Source: Conexibacter sp. (GTDB taxonomy: Bacteria > Actinomycetota > Thermoleophilia > Solirubrobacterales > Solirubrobacteraceae). From it: a stretch of DNA of 8,725 bases. This document shows, piece after piece, positions 1 through 5,554 of the stretch. The DNA is taken from the NCBI GenBank assembly GCA_025964215.1, contig JAOPZG010000140.1, positions 1 through 8,725 on the forward strand. Reading direction: 5' to 3'. The notes under the pieces are model-generated. The model searched no databases and was not told where the DNA came from. It saw only the letters and a program-made list of their open reading frames with translations. Made by a program: the position numbers and the translations under genes. How positions within the stretch are numbered: the stretch's first letter is position 1; each line of letters opens with the position of its first letter.

Positions 1-420
1 GGCGCGGTGGCGCGGGTGGCGCGGATCCTGATCGACAACGCGCTGCGCTTCTCGCCGACGGGCGCCGCGATCCGCGTCGCGGCCGCGTACCACGGCGACC
101 GCGCGACGCTCGAGGTCGTCGACCGCGGGCCGGGCGTTCCCGTCGAGGAGCGCGAGCTGATCTTCGAGCGCTTCCAGCGCGGGACGCGCACGGGCGGCGA
201 GGGCGGGTTCGGGCTGGGGCTGGCGATCGGGCGCGAGCTGGCGCGGCGGCTGGACGGCGAGCTGGCGCTGGCGTCGGCGCCGTCGGGCGGCGGCGCGCGG
301 TTCGTCCTGACGCTGCCGATCGAGATGCCGCGGGGATCGGGCGAGGGTGAGGACGTTGGTGATGAGGACGCGGCGGGCGATGCGCCGGCGGAGTCGCCGT
401 CGATGCCGCGGCGGGCCTGA
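1..420 (+). CDS. Sensor histidine kinase, C-terminal ATP-binding domain (5' end outside window)
   Basis: This is the catalytic end of a two-component sensor kinase, which would bind ATP and phosphorylate its own dimerisation-domain histidine before passing phosphate to a response regulator. Reading frame 1 is open from the first base, so the gene begins to the left. Counting visible residues from 1, the HATPase boxes appear in order: N box at 9-19 (ILIDNALRFSP, Mg-ligand Asn 13), G1 at 41-46 (DRGPGV), F box at 55-58 (FERF) and G2 at 69-75 (GFGLGLA). The domain ends near residue 112 (FVLTLPIE). It is followed by an acidic, probably disordered tail of about 27 residues (GEGEDVGDEDAAGD) that is not part of the fold. 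The sensor, HAMP and HisKA parts are not visible, so the signal cannot be inferred. The box spacing and GLGLAI are typical of OmpR-partner kinases. Family assignment is secure; the specific role is unknown. Confidence 0.94.
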   Translation, partial: GAVARVARILIDNALRFSPTGAAIRVAAAYHGDRATLEVVDRGPGVPVEERELIFERFQRGTRTGGEGGFGLGLAIGRELARRLDGELALASAPSGGGARFVLTLPIEMPRGSGEGEDVGDEDAAGDAPAESPSMPRRA

Positions 421-572
421 GGTCGTTGGCGCTCAGCGCGGGCGTGGCTCGGCGCGCGCGGCGGAGTCTGTCGTCACCGAGGGAGTGAGAGCGGAGAGGC
501 CGCGCGCGCGGGGTCCGTCATCCGCTGGCGCCCGGGGCGGCGAGCCGATCGTGCTCCAGGTGACCCGCGTCC

Positions 573-621
573 GATACGGGTCGTTTGCCCCTCGCATATG
601 AGGGGTTAGACGACCCGGATC
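573..621. terminator. Nested hairpin H1 between convergent genes (terminator-like)
   Basis: An outer stem pairs 573-584 with 610-621 (11 of 12 pairs; uninterrupted core CGGGTCGT/ACGACCCG at 577-584/610-617). An inner stem pairs CCCCTC 588-593 with GAGGGG 600-605 around the AT-rich hexaloop GCATAT. The internal loop is TTG on one side and TTAG on the other. It lies 152 bases after the kinase stop and about 46 bases after the Fur stop, so termination of one or both genes is the simplest role. There is no T tract on either strand, so it is not a classical intrinsic terminator. The inner stem and one internal-loop strand recur in the hairpin at 2361-2399. I see nothing else supportable in 421-572. 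Confidence 0.6.
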
Positions 622-649
622 TCCGGCCCGAGCCTCAGCGGACGACCCC

Positions 650-666
650 GGGCGCGCTGAGCGCCC
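650..666 (-). terminator. Short GC hairpin directly after the Fur stop codon
   Basis: GGGCGC (650-655) and GCGCCC (661-666) form a perfect 6-bp stem with a 5-base loop, touching the Fur stop codon (667-669). There is no T tract. It could assist termination or protect the 3' end. In a genome this rich in GC a 6-bp stem can occur by chance, so confidence is low. Confidence 0.35.
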
Positions 667-1107
667 TCACGCCCGCGCCGCGCACGCCGCGCACCGCCCC
701 TCCACCACGACCTCGGCCCCCTCCGCCTCGAACCCCGCCGCCCGCGCCGCGCGCAGCGCGCGCGCCGCGTCCACGTCGACCTCGAGGTCCTCGACCCCGC
801 CGCACTCGCGGCAGCGCATGTGGACGTGGTCGCCCACGCGCGGGTCGTACAGCACCGGGCCGCCGACGCTCACCCGCCGCGCCTCGCCCAGCTCGCACAG
901 GAGGTCGAGCGTCGCGTAGACGGTCGGCAGCGACACGCCCGGGAGCTGCTCGGACGCGCGCCGCAGGACCTCCTCCGCGGTCACGTGCCGGCCGCCCTCG
1001 CGCAGCAGCCGGCCGATGACGAGCCGCTGCGACGTGACGCGCTGGCCGCGCGCTCGGAGCGCTTCGACCAGCCGCGTCTCGTCGTCCACTGTTCGGGTGC
1101 CCTTCAT
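667..1107 (-). CDS. Fur-family metal-responsive transcriptional repressor
   Basis: This is a dimeric cytoplasmic DNA-binding regulator of the Fur/Zur/Mur/PerR superfamily, 146 residues from ATG 1107 (E. coli Fur has 148). The N-terminal winged helix runs from about 8 to 85: RVTSQRLVIGRLL, then HVTAEEVLRRA, then the recognition helix region SLPTVYATLDLL (59-70). The dimerisation domain has H94, H96, C99 and C102 (HVHMRCREC) and a closing C139/C142 pair; the two CxxC pairs form the structural zinc site. H41 matches the conserved histidine of the HHVSAEDL region of Fur. The late histidine usually found shortly before the second CxxC is not present. GTG 1119 is an alternative start; ATG 1107 has AGGAG only 2 bases upstream, so the start is uncertain. 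It is divergent from a VIT1-type iron/manganese transporter, which suggests Fe or Mn rather than Zn sensing. Family certain; metal inferred. Confidence 0.93.
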   Translation of the reverse strand: MKGTRTVDDETRLVEALRARGQRVTSQRLVIGRLLREGGRHVTAEEVLRRASEQLPGVSLPTVYATLDLLCELGEARRVSVGGPVLYDPRVGDHVHMRCRECGGVEDLEVDVDAARALRAARAAGFEAEGAEVVVEGRCAACAARA

Positions 1108-1119
1108 AGCTCCTGGCAC

Positions 1120-1141
1120 ATGTTAGGCCATCCTTATCTTA
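1120..1141 (-). promoter_or_regulatory. Candidate promoter(s) of the Fur-family gene
   Basis: Two TANNNT -10 candidates read toward the Fur gene: TAACAT (minus strand, 1125 to 1120) and TAAGAT (1141 to 1136). The first would start transcription about 5 to 7 bases before ATG 1107, the second about 20 bases before it. No TTGACA-like -35 is evident. Both overlap or touch the inverted repeat at 1127-1147, consistent with autoregulation. Prediction only. Confidence 0.35.
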
Positions 1142-1149
1142 AATGGCTT
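1125..1149. promoter_or_regulatory. Candidate Fur-type operator in the divergent AT-rich gap
   Basis: In an otherwise GC-rich segment, about 1118-1157 is AT-rich. GCCAT (1127-1131) and ATGGC (1143-1147) are a perfect inverted repeat separated by 11 bases, with A1125/T1149 also complementary. Inside it, on the minus strand at 1138-1130, GATAAGGAT matches 8 of 9 bases of the classical Fur-box half GATAATGAT. The site overlaps candidate -10 elements of both genes, so bound repressor could control both directions. What is seen is symmetry, composition and position; the binding protein is inferred from the neighbouring Fur gene. Confidence 0.45.
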
Positions 1150-1150
1150 G

Positions 1151-1156
1151 TATTAT
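1151..1156 (+). promoter_or_regulatory. Candidate -10 element (TATTAT) for the VIT1-type gene
   Basis: TATTAT fits the TANNNT core of actinobacterial housekeeping promoters. A start 7 bases downstream would be near 1163, one base before GTG 1164, giving a leaderless mRNA. This is why I prefer GTG 1164 over the in-frame ATGs at 1143 and 1155, neither of which has a Shine-Dalgarno sequence. No convincing -35 is present, leaving the upstream half free for a regulator. Confidence 0.4.
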
Positions 1157-1163
1157 GGACGGC

Positions 1164-1676
1164 GTGAGCGAGACCGCCGTCCATCTCCCCGCCGCCGCCG
1201 GCCGCGACGACGCGCATCGCCGGCTGGTCCTGCAGCGGATCCAGCCGGGGCTCGTCGGGCTGATCGACGGCACGATCTCGACGCTCGCGCCGATCTTCGC
1301 CGCCGCCTACCTCGCCGGCTCGCGCGCCGCGCTGCTGGTCGGGCTCGCCAGCGCGCTCGGCGCCGCGATCTCGATGGGGCTCTCCGAGGGCCTCTCCGAC
1401 GACGGCTCGGTCACCGGCCGCGGCAGCTCGCTCTCGCGGGGCGTCATCACCGGCGGCGCGACGTTCCTCGGCGGCACCTTCCACGCGCTCCCGTTCCTGA
1501 TCGGGGACGTGACGACGGCGCTCTTCGTCGCCTACGTCGTCGTCGCCTGCGAGCTCGTCGCGATCGCGCTGGTGCGCAAGCGCTTCATGGACGTCGCGCT
1601 GCGCGTCTCGCTCGTCCAGGTCACGCTCGGCGGCGTCCTGGTCTCCGTCGTCGGCATCCTCGTCGGCCACGCGTAA
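1164..1676 (+). CDS. VIT1/CCC1-type iron/manganese transporter, minimal form
   Basis: This is a polytopic inner-membrane protein of the VIT1/CCC1 family, which moves Fe2+ or Mn2+ out of the cytoplasm. It has 170 residues from GTG 1164. About five hydrophobic segments lie near 29-50, 54-73, 93-112, 115-137 and 148-168. The first holds GLIDGTIST with an intramembrane Asp35. The second ends in AAISMGLSE with Met71 and Glu75, positions that match family-conserved metal-path residues. The second half (FLGGTFHALPFLIGD, then RKRFMD, then GGVLVSVVGILVG) resembles the C-terminal domain of rhizobial MbfA, a ferritin/VIT1 fusion iron exporter controlled by the Fur-family protein Irr. Here there is no ferritin-like domain. 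The TM2-TM3 linker is only about 15 residues, so the cytoplasmic metal-binding helices of plant-type VIT1 are absent too. It is divergent from a Fur gene and upstream of a methyltransferase. Metal efflux is inferred. Alternative starts are ATG 1143 or 1155. Confidence 0.87.
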   Translation: MSETAVHLPAAAGRDDAHRRLVLQRIQPGLVGLIDGTISTLAPIFAAAYLAGSRAALLVGLASALGAAISMGLSEGLSDDGSVTGRGSSLSRGVITGGATFLGGTFHALPFLIGDVTTALFVAYVVVACELVAIALVRKRFMDVALRVSLVQVTLGGVLVSVVGILVGHA

Positions 1677-1688
1677 CCTCCGCGGGCG

Positions 1689-2312
1689 ATGTCCTTCGCC
1701 CGCGACGCGGCCACCCACGCCTACTACGACGCCCGCGCCGGCGAGTACGACGAGTGGTACGAGGGCGAGGGCCGCTTCGCCGGCCGCGAGCGCCCCGGCT
1801 GGGCCGATGAGGTCGCGCGGCTCGAGGCGATCGTCAGCGCCCTCCCACCAGCGCGCACCCTCGACGTCGCCTGCGGCACCGGCTTCCTCACCCGCCACCT
1901 GCGCGGGCTCGCCGTCGGCCTGGACCAGAGCCCGGCGATGGTCGCGACCGCGCAGCAGCGGCTCGCGGACGGCGTCGCGCTGGTCGGCGACGCGCTCGCC
2001 CTCCCCTTCGCCGACGGCGCCTTCGACCGCGTCCTCACCGGCCACTTCTACGGCCATCTCGTGCCTGAAGAGCGCGCCGCGTTCCTCGCCGAGGCACGCC
2101 GCGTCGCGCGCGAGCTCGTCGTGATCGACTCCGCCCCGCGCGCGGGCAAGCCGGACGAGGGCTGGGAGGAGCGGATCCTCAACGACAGCTCGCGCCACCG
2201 CGTCTTCAAGCGCTTCCTGACGGCGCCGCAGCTCCTCCAGGAGCTCGGCGGCGACGGCGAGGCGCTGCTCGACGGCGCGTGGTTCTGCGCGGTCCGCGCC
2301 ACCGTCCGTTAA
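1689..2312 (+). CDS. Class I SAM-dependent methyltransferase, substrate unknown
   Basis: This is a 207-residue soluble Rossmann-fold methyltransferase of the Methyltransf_11 type. An N-terminal YYDARAGEYDEWY segment (12-24) is typical of many small actinobacterial SAM methyltransferases. Motif I is LDVACGTGF (58-66), the ribose-binding acidic residue is Asp79 in GLDQS, motif III is GDALALPF with Asp101, and FDRV (112-115) precedes the active-site strand. The C-terminal half (FKRFLTAPQLLQELGGDG) looks like the usual lid region, and the end AWFCAVRATV is the last beta strand. It starts 12 bases after the transporter stop with no clear Shine-Dalgarno, so it is probably co-transcribed and perhaps translationally coupled. 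Nothing in the sequence identifies the substrate. A link with metal homeostasis rests on position only. Confidence 0.9.
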   Translation: MSFARDAATHAYYDARAGEYDEWYEGEGRFAGRERPGWADEVARLEAIVSALPPARTLDVACGTGFLTRHLRGLAVGLDQSPAMVATAQQRLADGVALVGDALALPFADGAFDRVLTGHFYGHLVPEERAAFLAEARRVARELVVIDSAPRAGKPDEGWEERILNDSSRHRVFKRFLTAPQLLQELGGDGEALLDGAWFCAVRATVR

Positions 2313-2316
2313 CGAT

Positions 2317-2344
2317 CGACGGGCCGCTGGTCAGCGGCCCGTCG
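2317..2344. terminator. Perfect 13-bp hairpin after the methyltransferase
   Basis: Arms CGACGGGCCGCTG (2317-2329) and CAGCGGCCCGTCG (2332-2344) are perfect reverse complements with a 2-base centre, beginning 4 bases after the TAA stop. It lies between convergent genes and would form on either transcript. A run of T is lacking, so termination would rely on stem strength, or on Rho acting nearby. Confidence 0.68.
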
Positions 2345-2360
2345 CGTTGCACGCACGTCT

Positions 2361-2399
2361 CGCGATGTACCCCACCCTCGCGCGGGGGCAAACATCGCG
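2361..2399. terminator. Nested hairpin H2 after the FAD oxidoreductase, same family as H1
   Basis: The outer stem is CGCGATGT (2361-2368) with ACATCGCG (2392-2399), 8 perfect pairs. The inner stem is CCCC (2370-2373) with GGGG (2385-2388) around an 11-base loop. The internal loop is A on the left and CAA on the right. It ends 3 bases from the stop codon of the minus-strand FAD gene and starts 48 bases after the methyltransferase stop. Like H1 it has no T tract. It shares GGGGCAAAC with H1 while the outer stem differs in sequence but keeps its 8-bp length. Confidence 0.58.
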
Positions 2400-2402
2400 C
2401 TG

Positions 2403-3926
2403 CTAGTCGGCGACCAGCGCCTCGGTCTCGTAGACCGTCTTCGGCAGCTTCGCGTAGGGCTGCTCGGCGTCGGCGTCGGTTTGCGTCTCGTGGTAGACGG
2501 ACTCCACGTTGACGGCCCAGATGTCGTGGCCCTCGTCGCGCAGGATGTTGTCCACGGCGCGCATCGCCGAGAGCATCGAGTGGTCCGAGTTGTTGTAGCG
2601 GTGCAGGCCGTTGCGGCCGACCTGGACGAAGTCCTTGAGCGGGTCGAGCCAGCCGCGGATGGCCTCGACGCGCTCGGCGTAGGTCTCGTCGTACATCGGG
2701 TAGGCGAGCGGGACGCGCACGACGTAGCCGCGGCGGACCTGCTCGGGCTCCGCGAGGCCGAGCTGCTTGAGCTCGGCCTTCGCCAGCTCGATGAGCTTGT
2801 CGTCGTCCATCGTCCAGAGGTCGTCGCCCTTGAAGGCGAAGTACTCCAGGCCGACGCACGCCGTGTCCGGGTCCGGGACCATCCAGGGCGACCAGGAGCG
2901 GTAGTTCTGGATGCGGCCGACGCGGACGTCGGGCTCGTGGATGTAGATCCAGTTGTCCGGGAACAGGTCCTGGCCGTCGATGATCAGCGCGACCGTCAGG
3001 AAGTCGCGGTAGCGCAGGCCCTGCGCAGCGTCCTTCACCTTGGCCGGGGCGTCCGGGCTGGTCAGGCCGACCATGTGGCGCAGCGGCAGCGAGGACACCG
3101 TGCCGCGCGGCTCGATGACGCCCTGCGGCGTGTGGATGCGCACGACGCGGCCGTCCTCGACGTCGATCTGCTGCGCGGGCGACTCGAGTCGCACCTCGCC
3201 GCCCATCTCCTCGATGCGGTTGGTCATCATCTCCCACATCTGGCCCGGGCCATAGCGGGGGTACTGGAACTTGTCGATCAAGGACGTGATGTCGTCCTTG
3301 TTGCCGAAGAACGCGGCCTTGGCGGCGGAGAAGAAGTTGAGGTTCTTGATCCGCTGAGCGGCCCAGTCGGCGCGCAGCTCCTTGGTGGAGACGCCCCAGA
3401 CCTTCTCGGTGTAGGACTTGAAGAAGTGGTTGAACAGGCGCTTGCCGAAGCGGTTGGAGACCCAGTCCTCGAAGGTCTCCTCCTTGCCCTTCGGCTTGAC
3501 CGCGGCCCACATGTAGGAGATGCCGCAGCGCACGAGCTCGACGGGGCCGAGCTTCTTGATGACGTCGGTGCCCTTGAGCGGGTAGTCGAGGTACTTGCCG
3601 CGCCAGAAGATCCGGGACAAGCGTGGGCGCATCAGGAACTCGTCGCCCATGATCTCGAGCCAGAGGTCGTTGACCTCCTGGTTCTTGGTGAAGAACCGGT
3701 GGCCGCCGAGGTCGAAGCGGTAGCCGTCGGGATCGACGACGGTCTTCGCCAGGCCACCGACCTGGTCCTCGGCCTCGAGCACGATGACCTTGCGGCCGGC
3801 CTTCGCCAGCAGGTACCCGGCGGAGAGCCCGGCGGGGCCGCCGCCGATGACGACGTACGGGCGGGTGTCCCCGTTTCCGTCGTCGTCGTTGGTGGGATGT
3901 GTCGGCGGTGCGTCGACAAGCGTCAT
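2403..3926 (-). CDS. FAD-dependent oxidoreductase, protoporphyrinogen oxidase / UDP-galactopyranose mutase-like
   Basis: This is a 507-residue flavoprotein. After a hydrophilic N-terminus (NDDDGNGD), the dinucleotide-binding beta-alpha-beta is at 24-52: GGGPAG at 28-33 and the ribose-binding Glu51 in VLEAE, followed by VGGLAKT (56-62). GGHRFF (74-79) is the second FAD-contact motif of this superfamily. The C-terminal FAD motif is at 436-455 (VGRNGLHRYNNSDHSMLSAM); its order resembles the GR..YKYYDM end of UDP-galactopyranose mutases and related NAD(P)/FAD proteins. There is no signal peptide or transmembrane segment, so it is cytosolic or peripheral. ATG 3926 has AAGG 8 bases upstream; GTG 3935 is an alternative. 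It starts 17 bases after the cytochrome b stop and is the last gene of the run. A sugar-ring mutase, a carotenoid-type or an amine oxidase role are all possible; the substrate is not determinable here. Aromatic and lysine content is higher than in the neighbours, as expected for a conserved soluble enzyme. Confidence 0.88.
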   Translation of the reverse strand: MTLVDAPPTHPTNDDDGNGDTRPYVVIGGGPAGLSAGYLLAKAGRKVIVLEAEDQVGGLAKTVVDPDGYRFDLGGHRFFTKNQEVNDLWLEIMGDEFLMRPRLSRIFWRGKYLDYPLKGTDVIKKLGPVELVRCGISYMWAAVKPKGKEETFEDWVSNRFGKRLFNHFFKSYTEKVWGVSTKELRADWAAQRIKNLNFFSAAKAAFFGNKDDITSLIDKFQYPRYGPGQMWEMMTNRIEEMGGEVRLESPAQQIDVEDGRVVRIHTPQGVIEPRGTVSSLPLRHMVGLTSPDAPAKVKDAAQGLRYRDFLTVALIIDGQDLFPDNWIYIHEPDVRVGRIQNYRSWSPWMVPDPDTACVGLEYFAFKGDDLWTMDDDKLIELAKAELKQLGLAEPEQVRRGYVVRVPLAYPMYDETYAERVEAIRGWLDPLKDFVQVGRNGLHRYNNSDHSMLSAMRAVDNILRDEGHDIWAVNVESVYHETQTDADAEQPYAKLPKTVYETEALVAD

Positions 3927-3943
3927 GCCTTGCACCTTGCCCG

Positions 3944-4558
3944 CTACGCGCGCGAATCCGCCCTCCCGCTAACGCGTCCTAACAGTTCTTCACCGAAGCG
4001 CCCACCCGTTCGCGGGGTGGCCTTCTTGGCCGGCAGGCCCAGTGCCCGCGCGGCCACGAGCCCGCCGATGACCACGCCGAAGCCGATGAACAGGCCGAGC
4101 AGGAACGGGCTGCGGGCGTCGGTGCCGGCCATCAGGCCGTGGAGCCCGCCGAGGACGAACGCGACCGACGCGAAGCGGTGCGCCGAGCGCCAGCGCCGGG
4201 CCCCGATCCGCTTGCGCTGGTAGAAGGACAGCCCGAACGCGGCGAGGCAGTAGAAGGCGATGATCCCGAGGCCGGTCCAGAGCGGGCGGTAGCCCATCGT
4301 GAACGGCACGAGGACGCCGACGACGCCGGGGTGCAGCCACGGGTCGGCGAGCAGCAGCAGGCCGTGGGCGGTGATCGCGACGAGGCCGGTGATCGCGAGG
4401 CGCTCGTGCCACGGGCGCATGCGCGCGGCGGTCGCGGGCTTGACGAGCTTCAGCGCGGAGACGAGGCCGAGGATCGAGACGATCCCGAGCGCGGTGAAGC
4501 CGACGATGCCGGCCGCGCGGCTGGCCAGCCACCACGTGTAGTCGAAGGGGTTGGTCAT
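3944..4558 (-). CDS. Ferric-reductase-like transmembrane cytochrome b
   Basis: This is a 204-residue integral membrane protein of the ferric reductase/YedZ (MsrQ)-like transmembrane family, expected to carry electrons across the membrane through b hemes. Five hydrophobic helices are visible near 12-35, 52-72, 92-112, 128-146 and 152-174. Four histidines sit as pairs, H51 with H65 (13 residues between) and H127 with H140 (12 between). This is the family pattern for bis-histidine heme ligation on two helices. The C-terminus (about 176-204) is a basic hydrophilic tail with no FAD/NAD reductase domain, so its electron donor must be another protein. ATG 4558 has AAGGA 7 bases upstream. It begins 18 bases after the apbE stop. 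Such proteins often occur with ApbE and an FMN-binding protein, but no FMN-binding partner is visible here. Confidence 0.85.
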   Translation of the reverse strand: MTNPFDYTWWLASRAAGIVGFTALGIVSILGLVSALKLVKPATAARMRPWHERLAITGLVAITAHGLLLLADPWLHPGVVGVLVPFTMGYRPLWTGLGIIAFYCLAAFGLSFYQRKRIGARRWRSAHRFASVAFVLGGLHGLMAGTDARSPFLLGLFIGFGVVIGGLVAARALGLPAKKATPRTGGRFGEELLGRVSGRADSRA

Positions 4559-4576
4559 GATGATGTCCTTGCGTCG

Positions 4577-5554
4577 CTAGGCGGTGGTGGCGAGGCGGTC
4601 GCGGACGGCGCGGCGCGCGGTGCGCAGCAGCGCGGGGACGACCTCGGCGGAGCCGTCCTCGGCGACGAGCACGCCGCCGAGCGCGGCGAGGACGGAGCGC
4701 CCGCCGCGCGGGCCGCGCAGCAGCGCGGTCTTCGCCAGCACCTCGGCCTCGAGCGCGCTGCGCCCGACGGCGGTGGCGGTCAGCAGGCCGGTCCAGGCCG
4801 GGCGGCCGGTGGAGGGGTCGAGGACGTGGTGGGCCGGCGCGCCGTCCGCGTCCAGCCAGAGCCGGCGGTGGATGCCAGAGGTCGCGATCCCGCCGCCGCC
4901 GAGCTGGAAGGTGTGGACGCTCTCGCCGCTGAGCGGGTGGACGACGTCGACCGCGTGGGTCCCGCCGCCGCCGTGGCCGAAGGCGAGGTCGCCGCCGACG
5001 TCGACGATGAAGCGCAGCCCGACGAGGCGCGCGGCCACGAGGTCGGCGGCCAGGCCCTTGCCGATCCCGCCGCTGTCGAGCACGACGCCCGGCGGCCGGC
5101 GGATCGTGCCAGCGCGGCGGTCGACGCCGAGCGCCTGCCAGTGCGCGGCGGGATGTGGCGTGGCGGCCGCTCGGGGCGGAGCGGCCGCCAGCGCCACGAG
5201 CAGCGGAGCCGTCTCACCGGTCCAGTGCCCGTCGTATCCCACCTGGGCGATCTGGGCGCCCAAGGTCATGTCCACCAGCCCGCCGGAGACGCGGCCCGCC
5301 CATGCGCCGGCGCGGACCAGCGCGCGGACGTGGGCGTGGGCCGGGATCTCGCCGCGCGGATCGCCGGTGAGGAGGTTCAGGTCGGAGGACGGGTCGAAGC
5401 GCGTCCAGCGGCGCTCGAGGTCGGCGAGCAGTGCGCGCGCCTCCGCGGCCGCGTGGTGCAGCCGCTCGGACGGCTCGGCGCCGGGGGCGCGGTCGGCGAG
5501 CACGAGGCGGCCGGTCGTGCCCATCACGGGGAAGTCGCGCTCGAGCAGGCTCAC
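4577..5554 (-). CDS. apbE: FAD:protein FMN transferase (ApbE family)
   Basis: This enzyme cuts FAD and attaches FMN covalently to Ser/Thr of an acceptor protein, using Mg2+. It has 325 residues from GTG 5554. Family motifs in order: MGTTGRL (11-17), FDPSSDLNLLTG (53-64), LDSGGIGKGLAADLV (159-173), DVGGDLAFG (185-193), GIATSGIHRR (222-231), HVLDPSTGRP (243-252) and the terminal EAEVLAKTALL (269-279). Length and motif order are complete. The N-terminus (MSLLERDFP) has no signal peptide or lipobox, unlike the many ApbE proteins that are exported lipoproteins, so FMN transfer would be cytoplasmic. Its start codon overlaps the stop of ORF115 as GTGA, showing translational coupling, and the cytochrome b gene follows. 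The acceptor is not identified in the window. Confidence 0.94.
   Translation of the reverse strand: MSLLERDFPVMGTTGRLVLADRAPGAEPSERLHHAAAEARALLADLERRWTRFDPSSDLNLLTGDPRGEIPAHAHVRALVRAGAWAGRVSGGLVDMTLGAQIAQVGYDGHWTGETAPLLVALAAAPPRAAATPHPAAHWQALGVDRRAGTIRRPPGVVLDSGGIGKGLAADLVAARLVGLRFIVDVGGDLAFGHGGGGTHAVDVVHPLSGESVHTFQLGGGGIATSGIHRRLWLDADGAPAHHVLDPSTGRPAWTGLLTATAVGRSALEAEVLAKTALLRGPRGGRSVLAALGGVLVAEDGSAEVVPALLRTARRAVRDRLATTA

Noticed and set aside
573..621. Integrase attachment site or mobile-element end
   Set aside because: No integrase, transposase, tRNA or flanking direct repeat is visible; the element sits neatly in a gene-end position like its second copy.
347..1019. Plus-strand frames across the kinase/Fur gap
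   Set aside because: Pro/Arg-rich low complexity, overlapping the kinase end and the Fur gene, with no ribosome binding site.
1123..1141. DtxR/IdeR-type iron box starting TTAGG
   Set aside because: Only about 12 of 19 positions fit the IdeR consensus and the right half is poor; the adjacent regulator is Fur-type.
1134..2198. Minus-strand frame opposite the transporter and methyltransferase
   Set aside because: Asp/Glu/Arg-rich antisense shadow; plus-strand products have family motifs.
2481..4223. Long plus-strand open frame opposite the FAD oxidoreductase
   Set aside because: Val/Asp/Leu-rich antisense artefact; the opposite strand has complete FAD motifs.
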